Shown here piece after piece: positions 1-8,800 of a stretch of DNA of 64,000 nucleotides. The stretch comes from Actinospica acidithermotolerans (GTDB lineage Bacteria; Actinomycetota; Actinomycetes; Streptomycetales; Catenulisporaceae): contig NZ_JAGSOH010000007.1 of assembly GCF_018139625.1 (NCBI RefSeq), positions 1 to 64,000 on the forward strand. Direction: 5' to 3'. The position numbers and the translations under genes were made by a program. The notes below the pieces were generated by a model that made no database searches, was not told the DNA's origin, and worked only from the letters and a program-made list of their open reading frames with translations. How positions within the stretch are numbered: the first letter of the stretch is position 1; the number at the start of each line of letters is the position of its first letter.

Positions 1-32
1 AGCTCGCGGAAGGGATCGGTGCGCATCAACAT
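1..32 (-). CDS. hsp18: Hsp20 small heat-shock protein, N-terminus only (cut by window edge)
   Basis: Only the first 10 codons are inside the window, reading [10 protein letters not shown]. The same opening ([14 protein letters not shown]) begins the complete Hsp20 gene at 28041-28481, so this is a paralogous small heat-shock chaperone. A consensus AGGAGG lies at 39-44, six bases before the ATG. The gene is preceded by a RheA-type promoter-operator at 102-130. Hsp20 proteins are ATP-independent holdases that bind unfolding proteins. The rest of the gene lies to the left of the window, so domain content cannot be checked. Confidence 0.8.
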   Translation of the reverse strand, partial: MLMRTDPFRE

Positions 33-101
33 CGAAAGCCTCCTGGTGAGTCAGAACGGGCCGGACCCGGGCTGCCGGGCTCCGGTGTGCCTTCGCAGAA
101 C

Positions 102-130
102 TTTCTAGCATGTCATCGTTTCGATGACAA
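102..130 (-). promoter_or_regulatory. RheA-type promoter-operator of hsp20 copy 1
   Basis: On the minus strand: -35 TTGTCA (125-130), 17 bp spacer, -10 TAGAAA (102-107). Overlapping it is a perfect TGTCATC-N5-GATGACA inverted repeat at 111-129. This is the published operator of RheA, the thermosensing repressor of hsp18 in Streptomyces albus (established knowledge). The distance from operator to start codon is 79 bases. The same promoter layout occurs at 884-912 and 28551-28579. Confidence 0.8.
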
Positions 131-173
131 CTCTCTCTGTCGCCTGTTGGACGACGACATTGGACCGGCCGGG

Positions 174-854
174 CTACCCGGCGCGGTTTCCGTCCCGCCG
201 CTGGGCGCGGGCGTCGGCGCGGGCACTCTCCGCACCGTCCGAGATGGCGTCGATCCGCGCGGCCAGCTGCTCGTGCCCGTCGCCGAGGTGCGCGCGGGTG
301 TCGAGCAGCGGCCCGAGCAGCGCCGCGGCGTCCGCGCCGCCGAGGGCCTCGAGCAGCGCCGCGACCGGCGCGTCCGCGCCGCGTGGCAGGCCGGTCAGGC
401 CCCCGACCTGCGCGGCGAGCACACGCAGGTCCGCGGAGCGGTCCCGCGCGTACGCGTCCACGGCGCGTATCCCAGCGCGCCGGTCGCGCTCCGCGGAGAC
501 CCGCTGGTCGCCGGTCGTCGCGGCCTGATCGGCGGCCGGGCGCAGCCGCAGCGCGCGGCGCTCGGCCGCCTGCCGGCTGGCCACGCCGAGCGCGGGGGCG
601 AGCTGCGCCCAGCTCGCACCGCTGGCCCGGGCCGCGTCGATCAGTTCCGGCTCCCAGCCGGCCAGCTGCTCGCGCATCTGCCGCAGCAGGGCCAGGGCCA
701 CCAGGAACTGGGCGGAATCCGGCTTCGCCGACGCGCCCGCCCGGGCGGTGTCGACGGCCGCCTCGATGCGCCGCAGGCCCGAGGCCGCCTCCGTTCTCCC
801 GGAATCCCCGCCGGGTGCCGCCGCGCCCGGCTCCGGAACAGTCGATCGGACCAT
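174..854 (-). CDS. rheA: RheA-like HSP18 transcriptional regulator
   Basis: 226-residue predicted cytoplasmic regulator. The block 'GASWAQLAPALGVASRQAAE' (about residues 70-90) is a helix-turn-helix region that I recognise from Streptomyces proteins named HSP18 transcriptional regulator. The rest is alanine-rich helix. I chose the ATG at 854 because GAAAGGG stands eight bases upstream. An in-frame ATG at 890 would lie inside the operator. RheA of S. albus represses hsp18 and releases DNA on heating (known); the same role here is inferred from the perfect RheA operator before the adjacent hsp20. The gene points towards that hsp20 and is divergent from the STAS gene at 981, with an operator between them. 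Confidence 0.75.
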   Translation of the reverse strand: MVRSTVPEPGAAAPGGDSGRTEAASGLRRIEAAVDTARAGASAKPDSAQFLVALALLRQMREQLAGWEPELIDAARASGASWAQLAPALGVASRQAAERRALRLRPAADQAATTGDQRVSAERDRRAGIRAVDAYARDRSADLRVLAAQVGGLTGLPRGADAPVAALLEALGGADAAALLGPLLDTRAHLGDGHEQLAARIDAISDGAESARADARAQRRDGNRAG

Positions 855-883
855 GACAGTCACCCTTTCGCCGACACTTGATT

Positions 884-912
884 TTGTCATCGTTCAGACG
901 ACATGCTACAAC
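884..912 (+). promoter_or_regulatory. RheA-type promoter-operator upstream of STAS gene
   Basis: On the plus strand: -35 TTGTCA (884-889), 17 bp spacer, -10 TACAAC (907-912). The overlapping operator is TGTCATC-N5-GACGACA at 885-903, one mismatch from the RheA consensus. The distance from operator to the GTG at 981 is 78 bases, matching the hsp20 promoters. It also lies just upstream of the divergent regulator gene, so it could serve both. Confidence 0.7.
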
Positions 913-980
913 GAGGACGCGAGGCCGCCCAAGGGTCTCCGGCCTCTCCGGACGAGCATCGTGTGACAGGAGGAGCTGAC

Positions 981-1409
981 GTGGACACCACGCTCGAGAT
1001 CACCAGCCACCGGGACCCCGACGGCCGCAGCGTGCTGACCTTGCGCGGCGAGGTCGACATCCGCACCGGCCCGCGCCTGCGCGCCGCCCTCGACGAGCAG
1101 ATCGCCCGCGGCAGGCCGCTGGTGCTGGACGTCGCCGGGGCGGTCCTGATCGACGCGGCCGGGCTGCGCGTGCTGACCTCGGCCCAGCGCCGGGCCGCCG
1201 AGCTCGGCAGGCCGCCGATCACGCTGCGCGGGGTGCGCCCCCTGTTCGCCAAGACCCTCGACCTGACCGGCCTCGACCACCTCTTCCCGCGTGAACCCGC
1301 CCCCGCACCCGTGCTCGCCGGGACCGCACCGGGTGCGGGCCGTCCCCGGCAAGCCCCGCCCGCAGCCCGCCGCCCGCATCCGGCAGCCCGCGCCCTGGCC
1401 TCGGCCTAG
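981..1409 (+). CDS. STAS-domain anti-sigma factor antagonist-like protein
   Basis: 142 residues. The STAS domain covers about residues 5-105 with the usual strand-helix pattern (VLTLRGEVDIRTG, VLDVAGAVLIDAAGLRVL). The site where SpoIIAA/RsbV proteins carry the phosphorylated serine (D-S-S-G) is D58-A59-A60-G61 here, so classical kinase switching by an RsbW-type anti-sigma factor looks impossible. The last 40 residues are a Pro/Ala/Arg-rich tail. The GTG start has AGGAGGAG six to nine bases before it. The gene is preceded by a RheA-type operator and is divergent from the rheA-like gene, so heat induction is inferred. Confidence 0.8.
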   Translation: MDTTLEITSHRDPDGRSVLTLRGEVDIRTGPRLRAALDEQIARGRPLVLDVAGAVLIDAAGLRVLTSAQRRAAELGRPPITLRGVRPLFAKTLDLTGLDHLFPREPAPAPVLAGTAPGAGRPRQAPPAARRPHPAARALASA

Positions 1410-1461
1410 GCGGGCACCGGACACCGGTTTCTCCATCCCGGCTCGCAAGAAGAGGAACGTC

Positions 1462-2037
1462 GTGACACCCGTGGAAGAGCTCGTCGAGCATGCCCGCACC
1501 ATGGCGCGGCGGGCCCGGCATCCCGGAAGCGAGGGTTGGCGCCACGGATCGATCCACGACGTCGTGCTGGCCCACGGGCGGGTCTTCGAACCGGCGCCGC
1601 TTCCCGGGGACGTCTATCCGGCGCTGCCGGGCCACGCCTGCCAGGCCGCCGCGATCCTCGCCGATCGGCACGCGCTGACGTACGTCGAAGGCCTTGCCCT
1701 CCTGCCGGACTCGCGGACGGTGATCGAGCACGCCTGGTGCGCCACCTTCGGCGGACAGGTCGTCGACGCCGGTCTCAGCGGGTTGAGCGCCACGGCTTAC
1801 CTGGGCGTCGCGTTCACCATGAAATTCCGCCGCAGCGCCCTGGCCCGCAGCGGCGGGACGCGGCCGATCCTCATCGGCGATCCGGCCGGCACCCCGGCCG
1901 GCCTGGAGATCCTCAAGCACGGCCTCGCGCCCGAGACCACCCTGGCCGTCGGCAAGCCGTACAGCGAATTCGGCACGGTGTCCGGCGGCGCGGGCGCGGG
2001 GGCCAAGACCCGCGACGGCCTGGCTTCGGCGGCCTGA
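1462..2037 (+). CDS. Hypothetical protein, 191 aa
   Basis: I do not recognise the family with certainty. The protein starts MTPVEELVEHARTMARRARH and has a conserved-looking middle (ALTYVEGLALLP, then EHAWCATFGGQVVDAG) with a Gly-rich C-terminus. There is no signal peptide or membrane segment, so it is probably cytoplasmic. The GTG start at 1462 is supported by GAGGA five bases upstream. It follows the STAS gene by about 50 bases on the same strand and may be cotranscribed with it. Confidence 0.65.
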   Translation: MTPVEELVEHARTMARRARHPGSEGWRHGSIHDVVLAHGRVFEPAPLPGDVYPALPGHACQAAAILADRHALTYVEGLALLPDSRTVIEHAWCATFGGQVVDAGLSGLSATAYLGVAFTMKFRRSALARSGGTRPILIGDPAGTPAGLEILKHGLAPETTLAVGKPYSEFGTVSGGAGAGAKTRDGLASAA

Positions 2038-2082
2038 CAGGCCGTCGGCCGATCAAGAACCGGTCCCGCGCCTCGGCCTAGG

Positions 2083-2104
2083 CCTGACCTACGCCTGACC
2101 TACG
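2083..2104. repeat. 11-bp tandem duplication at STAS gene end
   Basis: Two exact copies of CCTGACCTACG (2083-2093 and 2094-2104) follow each other. The right copy contains the stop codon of the broken STAS gene on the minus strand, so the stop region has been duplicated. Confidence 0.7.
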
Positions 2105-2446
2105 CCTTGAGCGCGGCATCGACGTCCGCGAACACCTCGAAGAACTGCAGCAGGCCGGCGATCTCCAGCACACGCCCGACCGCCGGGGAGGGCGCGGCCA
2201 GTCGCAACGCCGTGCCCTTCGCGCGCGCGGGCCTGACCCGCCTCGACCAGCAGCCGCAGGCCGGAGGAATCGCAGAAGCCGACCTCGGACAGCTCTAGCA
2301 CCGTGGTGCCCCGTCCGACGGCCGCGGACAGCAGCCCGCCCAGCCGCGCGCAGGAGGACAGGTCGATCTCCCCGGTCGCGGTGATCACAGTGGCGTCCGA
2401 CCTGCCGCGGCACTCCCGCACCTGGAGGGGGGGCTCCCGCGCCCAT
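2100..2446 (-). pseudogene. STAS-domain gene broken by two apparent frameshifts
   Basis: A complete STAS protein can be read only by changing frame twice. An ATG at 2446 with AAGGGAG ahead of it opens the gene. A seven-base G run near 2425-2433 then shifts it away from the STAS frame (TATGEIDLSS, LELSEVGFCDSSGLRLLVEA at about 2225-2385). A CG-repeat near 2222-2232 shifts it again, and the expected C-terminus (EIAGLLQFFEVFADVDAALKA) ends at a TAG at 2100. Both shifts lie in low-complexity runs, so either sequencing error or true decay is possible. The phospho-acceptor motif D-S-S-G is intact, unlike in neighbouring STAS genes. An 11-bp tandem duplication covers the stop. Confidence 0.6.
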
Positions 2447-2473
2447 CGCAGCTCCCTTGCTCGTGGGCGTCCC

Positions 2474-2857
2474 TCACCCGGGGACGGCCAGCAGCTGTCC
2501 GGCCCCGGCCAGCGTCAGGACGCGGGTGACGTGGAAGCTGCACGGGGCGAGGGTGAACGCCCGGCCCCGGGTGCGGGCGAAGGCCTTAGCGGCCATCAGC
2601 GCATGCGCCGTCGAGCAGTCGCAGAACTCCACGGCGCTCAGGTCCAGGCTCAGCCCCGCCGGCTCGGCTTCCACGGCTTCGCACAGCGCCCCGGCCAGGA
2701 GACCGGCACTGGTCATGTCGAACTCGCCGGACATTACGGCCCGGGCCGGCCCTCCTCGATGGCGCTCGATGAGCAGTGCCGCCCGTTCGCCGATCTTCCC
2801 GCGCACGGCTGGGGCGGCCGCGACCGCGCGAACCTCGGATACCTGCTGGGGGGACAT
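2474..2857 (-). CDS. STAS-domain protein (anti-sigma factor antagonist-like)
   Basis: 127 residues. The STAS core runs from about residue 38 (RAVMSGEFDMTS) through LDLSAVEFCDCSTAHAL to residue 120. The phospho-site region reads D80-C81-S82-T83, which keeps the second serine (the one phosphorylated in SpoIIAA) but lacks the glycine. The N-terminal 35 residues are an extension. CCAGGTAGG precedes the ATG. The gene lies 27 bases downstream of the broken STAS gene's start and is read in the same direction, so the two may form one unit. It is divergent from the winged-helix gene at 3015. Confidence 0.75.
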   Translation of the reverse strand: MSPQQVSEVRAVAAAPAVRGKIGERAALLIERHRGGPARAVMSGEFDMTSAGLLAGALCEAVEAEPAGLSLDLSAVEFCDCSTAHALMAAKAFARTRGRAFTLAPCSFHVTRVLTLAGAGQLLAVPG

Positions 2858-3014
2858 GGCCTACCTGGGACCGTCGAGGGTTCAGCGCCGTTTTTCCGAC
2901 GCGGTGACGCTGGTCCAGGAACCATCGTGAGCGCGCTCCCCAACCTACGTCAAGCGTTGCACGAAAAACATTTCGCGCATTGTGCTTCGCCTACCGCGAG
3001 CGCAGGATGGAGAG

Positions 3015-3326
3015 ATGGACGCGACGACGCCGACCTGGACGTTCCTGACCAACCACGCCCGCATCCTCATCATGATCGCGCGGGACCCCGGCGTCCGCCT
3101 GCGCGACGTCGCCGCCGTCAGCGGGATCACGGAACGCACCGCCCAGGCCATCGTCGCCGACCTCGAGCACGCCGGATACCTCACCCGCACCCGCGACGGA
3201 CGCCGCAACCACTACGCGATCGCCACCGGTACCCGCTTCCGCCACGCCGCCGAGGCCGACCACGAGATCGCCGGCCTGCTCGCCCTGATCAACGGCGACA
3301 CCGAGCCACCCGCCCCCCGGGATTGA
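3015..3326 (+). CDS. Winged-helix (MarR/ArsR-like) transcriptional regulator
   Basis: 103 residues. A winged helix-turn-helix fills most of the protein: helices at RILIMIARDPGVRLRDVAAVSG, the recognition helix in ERTAQAIVADLEHAGYL, and the wing TRTRDGRRNHYAIA. Family members bind operator DNA as dimers, usually as repressors. The target here is unknown. The ATG at 3015 has GGATGGAG just before it. The stop is nine bases from the glycosylase start, so the two genes are probably cotranscribed. Confidence 0.8.
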   Translation: MDATTPTWTFLTNHARILIMIARDPGVRLRDVAAVSGITERTAQAIVADLEHAGYLTRTRDGRRNHYAIATGTRFRHAAEADHEIAGLLALINGDTEPPAPRD

Positions 3327-3335
3327 GCCGCCACC

Positions 3336-4124
3336 GTGCCCGAACTGCCCGATGTCGAAGGCTTCCGGAAGCTGCTCGAGTCCTGCGCGACCGGCCGTGT
3401 CATCCAAGGGGTCGAGGTACGCGACGCCGGTGTGCTGCACGGAGTCAGCGCGCGCGGCCTGAGCGGCGCGCTCGAGGGGCGACGGTTCGCCGCGCCGGAA
3501 CGTCGCGGGAAGTGGCTGCTCGCGCGCACCGACGGCCCCACGCTCATGGTGCACTTCGGCATGACGGGCCTGCTCGTCTGCGCCGCGCCCGGGGATGAGC
3601 CGCACGCCCACGACCGCGTGCTGTTCACCCTGGACGACGGCCACCGGCTGCTCTACCGGGACCAACGCAAACTTCGAGGTCTCTGGCTCGCCGAGGACGA
3701 GAGCGAGGTCGCACGGCTGCTGGGGGACCAGGGCCCTGACGCGATGGCGGTCGGCCGCGACGAGTTCGAGCACGCGATCGGCGCCCGGCGCGGGCGCCTC
3801 AAGACCGCCCTGACCGACCAGACGATGATCGCCGGCCTCGGTAACCTGCTCGCCGATGAGATTCTCTGGCGCGCCGGACTCCGCCCGGACCGTTCGACGC
3901 ACGACCTGACCCAGGCCGATCGCCGCCGCCTCTACACGCAGATGCACCGCACCGTCCGCTCCGCGATCGCCGCCGAGTGCGTCCCGCCGCGCGCGACCTG
4001 GCTCACCGGCCATCGTGACGAGAAGGTGCCCACCTGCCCTCGCTGCGGCACCCGCCTGTGCCGGACCCGGATGGCGGGACGGGGCACAGTGTGGTGCCCT
4101 CATTGCCAACCCGACGAGTCCTGA
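3336..4124 (+). CDS. Fpg/Nei-family DNA glycosylase
   Basis: 262 residues. The family excises oxidised bases and cuts the abasic site by beta/delta elimination. Visible hallmarks are the N-terminal PELPDVE (catalytic Pro2 and Glu3 after Met removal), the lysine of RRGKW, FGMTG, the helix-two-turn-helix GLGNLLADEILWRAG with its asparagine, and the C-terminal CPRC...CPHC zinc finger with the DNA-binding arginine (AGRGT). The usual DPRRFG intercalation loop of MutM reads DQRKLRG, so the Phe that stacks opposite the lesion is missing and lesion preference may differ from MutM. GTG start. It follows the winged-helix regulator by nine bases. Confidence 0.85.
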   Translation: MPELPDVEGFRKLLESCATGRVIQGVEVRDAGVLHGVSARGLSGALEGRRFAAPERRGKWLLARTDGPTLMVHFGMTGLLVCAAPGDEPHAHDRVLFTLDDGHRLLYRDQRKLRGLWLAEDESEVARLLGDQGPDAMAVGRDEFEHAIGARRGRLKTALTDQTMIAGLGNLLADEILWRAGLRPDRSTHDLTQADRRRLYTQMHRTVRSAIAAECVPPRATWLTGHRDEKVPTCPRCGTRLCRTRMAGRGTVWCPHCQPDES

Positions 4125-4139
4125 GCCGGTCGGCCGGGA

Positions 4140-4511
4140 TCAGTCGCTCGTCGCGGGGGGCGCCGCGAGTCGAAGAGCGGCCGCGGCCGTGTCGTAGACC
4201 AGTAGCGCGGCTTGGCGGCTCGTCAACCGGAGTATCTCGGTGACGACGCCCTCCGGGTCGGCGACCAGGCGCAACTCGAAGCCCCCGCGGACGCGCGCAT
4301 CAGCGAAGCCGAGGATCGACCGCGCCCCGGCCGCCGCCAGGGCCTTCAGATCGGAGAGGTCGAGGACGATCACCGTCGGGGGTGTCACGGCGCTCAGCGC
4401 TCTGTGCAGCGCCGCCACACCGTACTGGGCGACCGGCGCGTCGATCTCACCGGCCATCCGGACGTGTATCGACTCCTCGCTAGCCGTACGGGTCACCTCG
4501 ATCTTGAGCAC
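4140..4511 (-). CDS. STAS-domain protein lacking phospho-acceptor serine
   Basis: 123 residues forming one STAS domain (HVRMAGEIDAPVA, VIVLDLSDLKALAAAGARSIL). The D-S-S-G site is A59-A60-A61-G62, so phosphorylation control is lost. I chose the GTG at 4511 because AAGGA lies seven bases upstream. A second GTG at 4526 is in frame but has no ribosome site. It is convergent with the glycosylase gene, 15 bases apart. Role in anti-sigma binding is inferred from the family only. Confidence 0.75.
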   Translation of the reverse strand: MLKIEVTRTASEESIHVRMAGEIDAPVAQYGVAALHRALSAVTPPTVIVLDLSDLKALAAAGARSILGFADARVRGGFELRLVADPEGVVTEILRLTSRQAALLVYDTAAAALRLAAPPATSD

Positions 4512-4763
4512 CGTGCCGTCCTTCACCCCGGGCGGATGGCGCGTGGCTTTCCGGGGACCGACCGCCGCGCTCGATCATGCGCCTGACCATTGGTTCCGCA
4601 AGGCTAGTGGGGGCAGGCCGCGCCGTCACGGCCCCGAGGGCGGAATTCTCGGATTGTGCGCTCAGCAGCGAAGCGGCTTCGTTCAGCGGACAGCGGGCGG
4701 GTAGGTTGGTTGATCGTGCCGTCGAGGCGTGCTCGGGCACTACCGTGCGGAGGTGGCAGGACC

Positions 4764-5753
4764 GTGGCCAGGATGGTCGACACCAGGGACATAGACGTCA
4801 CGTGCCAGGCACTGTCGTCGATGTACGGTGTGCGGCGATTCGAGGCCTCGCCCGCTCGGCACCGGATGCGCATCGACCAGCAGCAGCTGGCACCGACCGC
4901 GGCGCTGCACGAGTTCGACTGCGTCATGCGCCTGGACGCGGAGGCCGGTCCGCTCGGGGCGTACTTCTTCGGCCAGATGCTGGCCGGGCGGATGACCTTC
5001 GATCGCAAGGGCGCCACCCGCGTCTACGGTCCCGGTGACGTCTTCCTCGCCGCTCAGCCCGACCGAGGCTACGACGCCAGGCTCGAAGACTCGCGGCATC
5101 GTTGGGCGGCTGTCGATCAGAGCCTTCTGCACGAGGTGGCCGACGCAGCGCCGGGCAGTCGGCAGCGCGCGATACAGATCACCGGCTTCGAGCCGACCTC
5201 CGCACAGGCCGCCGAGTTGTGGCGCACCACATTCGCGTACGTCTACGACACCTTCGCCGCCGGGACTCCGACGTCGCCGCTGCTCGCCCGCCAGGCTGCG
5301 CGCCTGCTCGCCGCGACGGCGCTGGAGGTCTTTCCCAGCACCGCCGCCCTCGAACCGACAGCCGCCGACCGGCGCGACGCGCACCCCGCCGCCGTGCGCA
5401 GAGCGATCCGGTTCATCGACGACAACGCGCACCTCGATATCGCCGTCGCGGACATCGCCGCCGCCGCGTTCGTGTCCATCCGCGCACTGCAGCTGGCATT
5501 CCGACGGCACCTGGACCTCACGCCGACGGCCTACCTCCGCCGGGTCCGGCTCGAACAGGCCCACCGCGCGCTGACCGCCGCCGACCCGGCCACGACGAAG
5601 GTCGCCGAGATCGCCGCGCGCTGGGGCTTCGTCAGCCACAGCCGCTTCTCGGCCCACTACCGGGACGTGTACGGCGTCACCCCCACAGCCACGCTGCGCT
5701 CGGCGGACCCGGCTCGCCGGTCTTCCGAGAAAAGCCTCGACCGGGACGTTTGA
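4764..5753 (+). CDS. AraC-family transcriptional regulator
   Basis: About 329 residues. The N-terminal half (to about 190) is a cupin-like sensor similar to the AraC-binding domain of 'AraC family' regulators acting on aromatic catabolism (GDVFLAAQPDRGY). The C-terminal AraC/XylS double helix-turn-helix spans about 210-318 (AIRFIDDNAHLDIAVADIAAAAFVSIRALQLAFRRH, then VAEIAARWGFVSHSRFSAHYRDVYGVTPT). The start is either GTG 4764 (GGAGG 10 bases upstream) or ATG 4773. It ends 64 bases before fdhA on the same strand, so it could regulate or be cotranscribed with the formate dehydrogenase genes. No inducer can be inferred. Confidence 0.85.
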   Translation: MARMVDTRDIDVTCQALSSMYGVRRFEASPARHRMRIDQQQLAPTAALHEFDCVMRLDAEAGPLGAYFFGQMLAGRMTFDRKGATRVYGPGDVFLAAQPDRGYDARLEDSRHRWAAVDQSLLHEVADAAPGSRQRAIQITGFEPTSAQAAELWRTTFAYVYDTFAAGTPTSPLLARQAARLLAATALEVFPSTAALEPTAADRRDAHPAAVRRAIRFIDDNAHLDIAVADIAAAAFVSIRALQLAFRRHLDLTPTAYLRRVRLEQAHRALTAADPATTKVAEIAARWGFVSHSRFSAHYRDVYGVTPTATLRSADPARRSSEKSLDRDV

Positions 5754-5817
5754 CCGGGTTTCCTCCGGGCAACCGCCGCCGACTCACCGGGACGGCCGCG
5801 GGTACGTGGAGGTAGCG

Positions 5818-8800
5818 ATGGACCTGTTCGATCTGGCGCGCCGGTGGCCGGCGTATCGGCAGCTGACCGGCGCGGACCGGCTGGGCCGGGGCGCGGCGGC
5901 GTTCTCCCGCCGCACCGAGGAGCTGACCGCGCGGACGGGCACGGCGGACCGCGTGGTCAAGTCGGTGTGCCCGTACTGCGCGGTCGGCTGCGGGCAGAAC
6001 ATCTACGTCAAGGACGAGAAGGTCGTCCAGATCGAAGGCGATCCGGATTCGCCGGTCAGCCGCGGCAGGCTGTGCCCCAAGGGTTCGGCCAGCCTGCAGC
6101 TGACCACCGGCTCGGCCCGGCTGCACCAGGTGCTGCACCGCAAGCCGTACGCCTCGGAGTGGGAGGCGCTGGACCTGGAGACGGCGATGGACATGGTCGC
6201 CGAGCGGGTCGTGCGCACCCGCCGCGAGACCTGGCAGCGCGAACTCGACGGCAAGCGCGTCAACCGCACGCTGGGAATCGCGAGCCTGGGCGGGGCGACG
6301 CTGGACAACGAGGAGAACTACCTGATCAAGAAGCTCTTCACCGGGCTCGGCGTCATCCAGGTGGAGAACCAGGCCCGGGTGTGCCACAGCGCCACGGTCT
6401 CCGGGCTCGGCACCTCGTTCGGCCGCGGCGGCGCGACGACGTTCCTGCAGGATCTGCAGAACTCCGACTGCATCGTGATTCAGGGGTCGAACTTCGCCGA
6501 GGCGCATCCGGTGGGCTTCCAGTGGGTGGTCGAGGCGAAGGCGCGCGGCGCGAAGGTCATCCACGTCGATCCGCGCTTCACCCGCACCAGCGCGCTGGCC
6601 GATCTGCACGTGCCGATCCGGGCCGGCAGCGATATCGCGTTCCTCGGCGGGATCATCAACCGCGTCCTGGCCGAGGGCAAGGACTTCCGCGAGTACGTCT
6701 TGCGCTACACCAACGCTTCCTTCCTGGTGAACGAGGACTTCCTGGACTCCGAGGATCTCGACGGGGTCTTCTCCGGCCTGAACGAGGAGGGCCGCAGCTA
6801 CGACCCGGACAGCTGGCAGTACCAGGGAGCCGCGGTCAAGGAGGCGGGCGGCGAGCAGGAGGAGACGCAGGGCGATCACGACGGCGGATCCGCGGACGAG
6901 GGCGGCTCCGAACTGTCGGCGAGCGTCTCGCAGGCCGGGGGCTCCGAGGCGCACGGCTCGGGCGGGGCCTCCGCGCACCCGGACCCGGAGCGGGACGAGA
7001 CGCTCCAGCACCCGCGCTGCGTGTACCAGATCCTCAAGCGGCACTTCTCCCGGTACACCCCCGAGATGGTGGAGCGGGTCTGCGGGGTGCCGCAGGACCT
7101 GTTCCGCCAGGTCTGCGACGCGCTGATCTCGAACTCCGGGCGCGAACGGACCAGCGCGTTCTGCTACGCGGTCGGCTGGACCCAGCACACCGTCGGCTCG
7201 CAGTACATCCGCACCGCGTCGATCCTGCAGCTGCTGCTTGGCAACATCGGGCGCCCGGGCGGCGGCATCATGGCCCTGCGCGGGCACGCGAGCATCCAGG
7301 GCTCCAGCGACATCCCGACGCTCTACAACCTGCTCCCCGGGTACCTGCCCATGCCGCACGCGCACCGGGAGGAGAACCTGGCGGGCTACGTCGAGGCGAT
7401 CCGCGCCCGCAAGGGCTTCTGGGGCGAGGCGGGCTCCTACGCGGTGAGCCTGCTCAAGGCGTACTTCGGGGACGCCGCGCAGCCCGGCAACGACTTCTGC
7501 TTCGACCACCTGCCGCGGCTCACCGGCTCGCACAGCACCTACGACACGGTGATGGAGCAGCTCAAGGGCGTGTGCAAGGGCTACTTCCTGATGGGCGAGA
7601 ACCCGGCCGTCGGATCGGCGAACACGCGGCTGCAGCGGCTCGGGATGGCGAAGCTCGACTGGCTGGTGGTGCGCGACTTCTCGCTGATCGAGTCGGCCAC
7701 CTGGTGGAAGGACGGGCCGGAGATCGAGACCAGGGAGCTGCGCACGCAGGACATCGGCACGGAGGTCTTCTTCTTCCCGGCCGCGGCGCACACCGAGAAG
7801 TCCGGCTCGTTCACCAACACCAACCGGATGCTGCAGTGGCACCACGCGGCCGTGGAACCCGGCGGCGACGCGCGCAGCGACCTGTGGTTCATGTACCACC
7901 TCGGCCGGCGCATCCAGGAGAAGCTGGCCGGGTCGACGAACCCGGACGACCGTCCCGTCCTCGACCTGGCCTGGGACTACCCGGTCGAAGGAGAGCTGCG
8001 GGAGCCGTCCGCCGAGGCGGTGCTGGCCGAGATCAACGGCACCGGCGGACCGGACCGGGAGCCGTTGTCGGCGTACACGCAGCTGAAGGACGACGGATCG
8101 ACCTCCTGCGGCTGCTGGATCTACTGCGGCGTGTACGCGGACGGGGTCAACCAGGCCGCCCGGCGCAAGCCGCACACCGAGCAGGACTGGGTCGCGTCGG
8201 AGTGGGCCTGGTCCTGGCCGGCCAATCGGCGGCTGCTCTACAACCGGGCCTCCGCCGATCCGGCGGGCCGGCCGTGGAGCGAGCGCAAGGCGTACGTGTG
8301 GTGGGACGCCGAGTCCTCCCGGTGGACGGGCCGCGACGTGCCCGACTTCCCGCCGGATCTCGCGCCCGGCGCGCGGCCCGAGGCCGGGGCGACCGGGCCG
8401 GCGGCGCTGCGCGGCGACGACCCGTTCATCATGCAGAGCGACGGCAAGGGCTGGCTGTACGCCCCGGCCGGCCTGGTGGACGGCCCGATGCCGGTGCACT
8501 ACGAGCCGCAGGACTCCCCGTTCGACAACCCGCTCTACGGGCGCGGCCGCAATCCGGTGCGCCAGGTCTTTCCGCACGAGGGCAACCGCTACCACCCCAG
8601 CGGCCGCGAGCCCGGATCAGAGGTCTTCCCGTACGTGGTCACCACGTACCGGCTCACCGAGCATTTCACGGCGGGCGGGATGACCCGCTGGTCGCCGTAC
8701 CTCGCGGAACTCCAGCCCGAGCTGTTCTGCGAGGTCTCCCCGGAACTCGCCGCCGAACGAGGACTGGAGCACCAGGGCTGGGCGACGCTGATCACCGCGC

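Noticed and set aside
6382-6384. Selenocysteine in formate dehydrogenase
   Set aside because: The codon is TGC (Cys), not TGA, and no SECIS-like element is needed.
5677-8595. Long open frame antisense to fdhA
   Set aside because: It is a by-product of high GC at third positions in fdhA. The translation is Arg/Val/Leu-rich with no domain, while the plus strand encodes a clear formate dehydrogenase.
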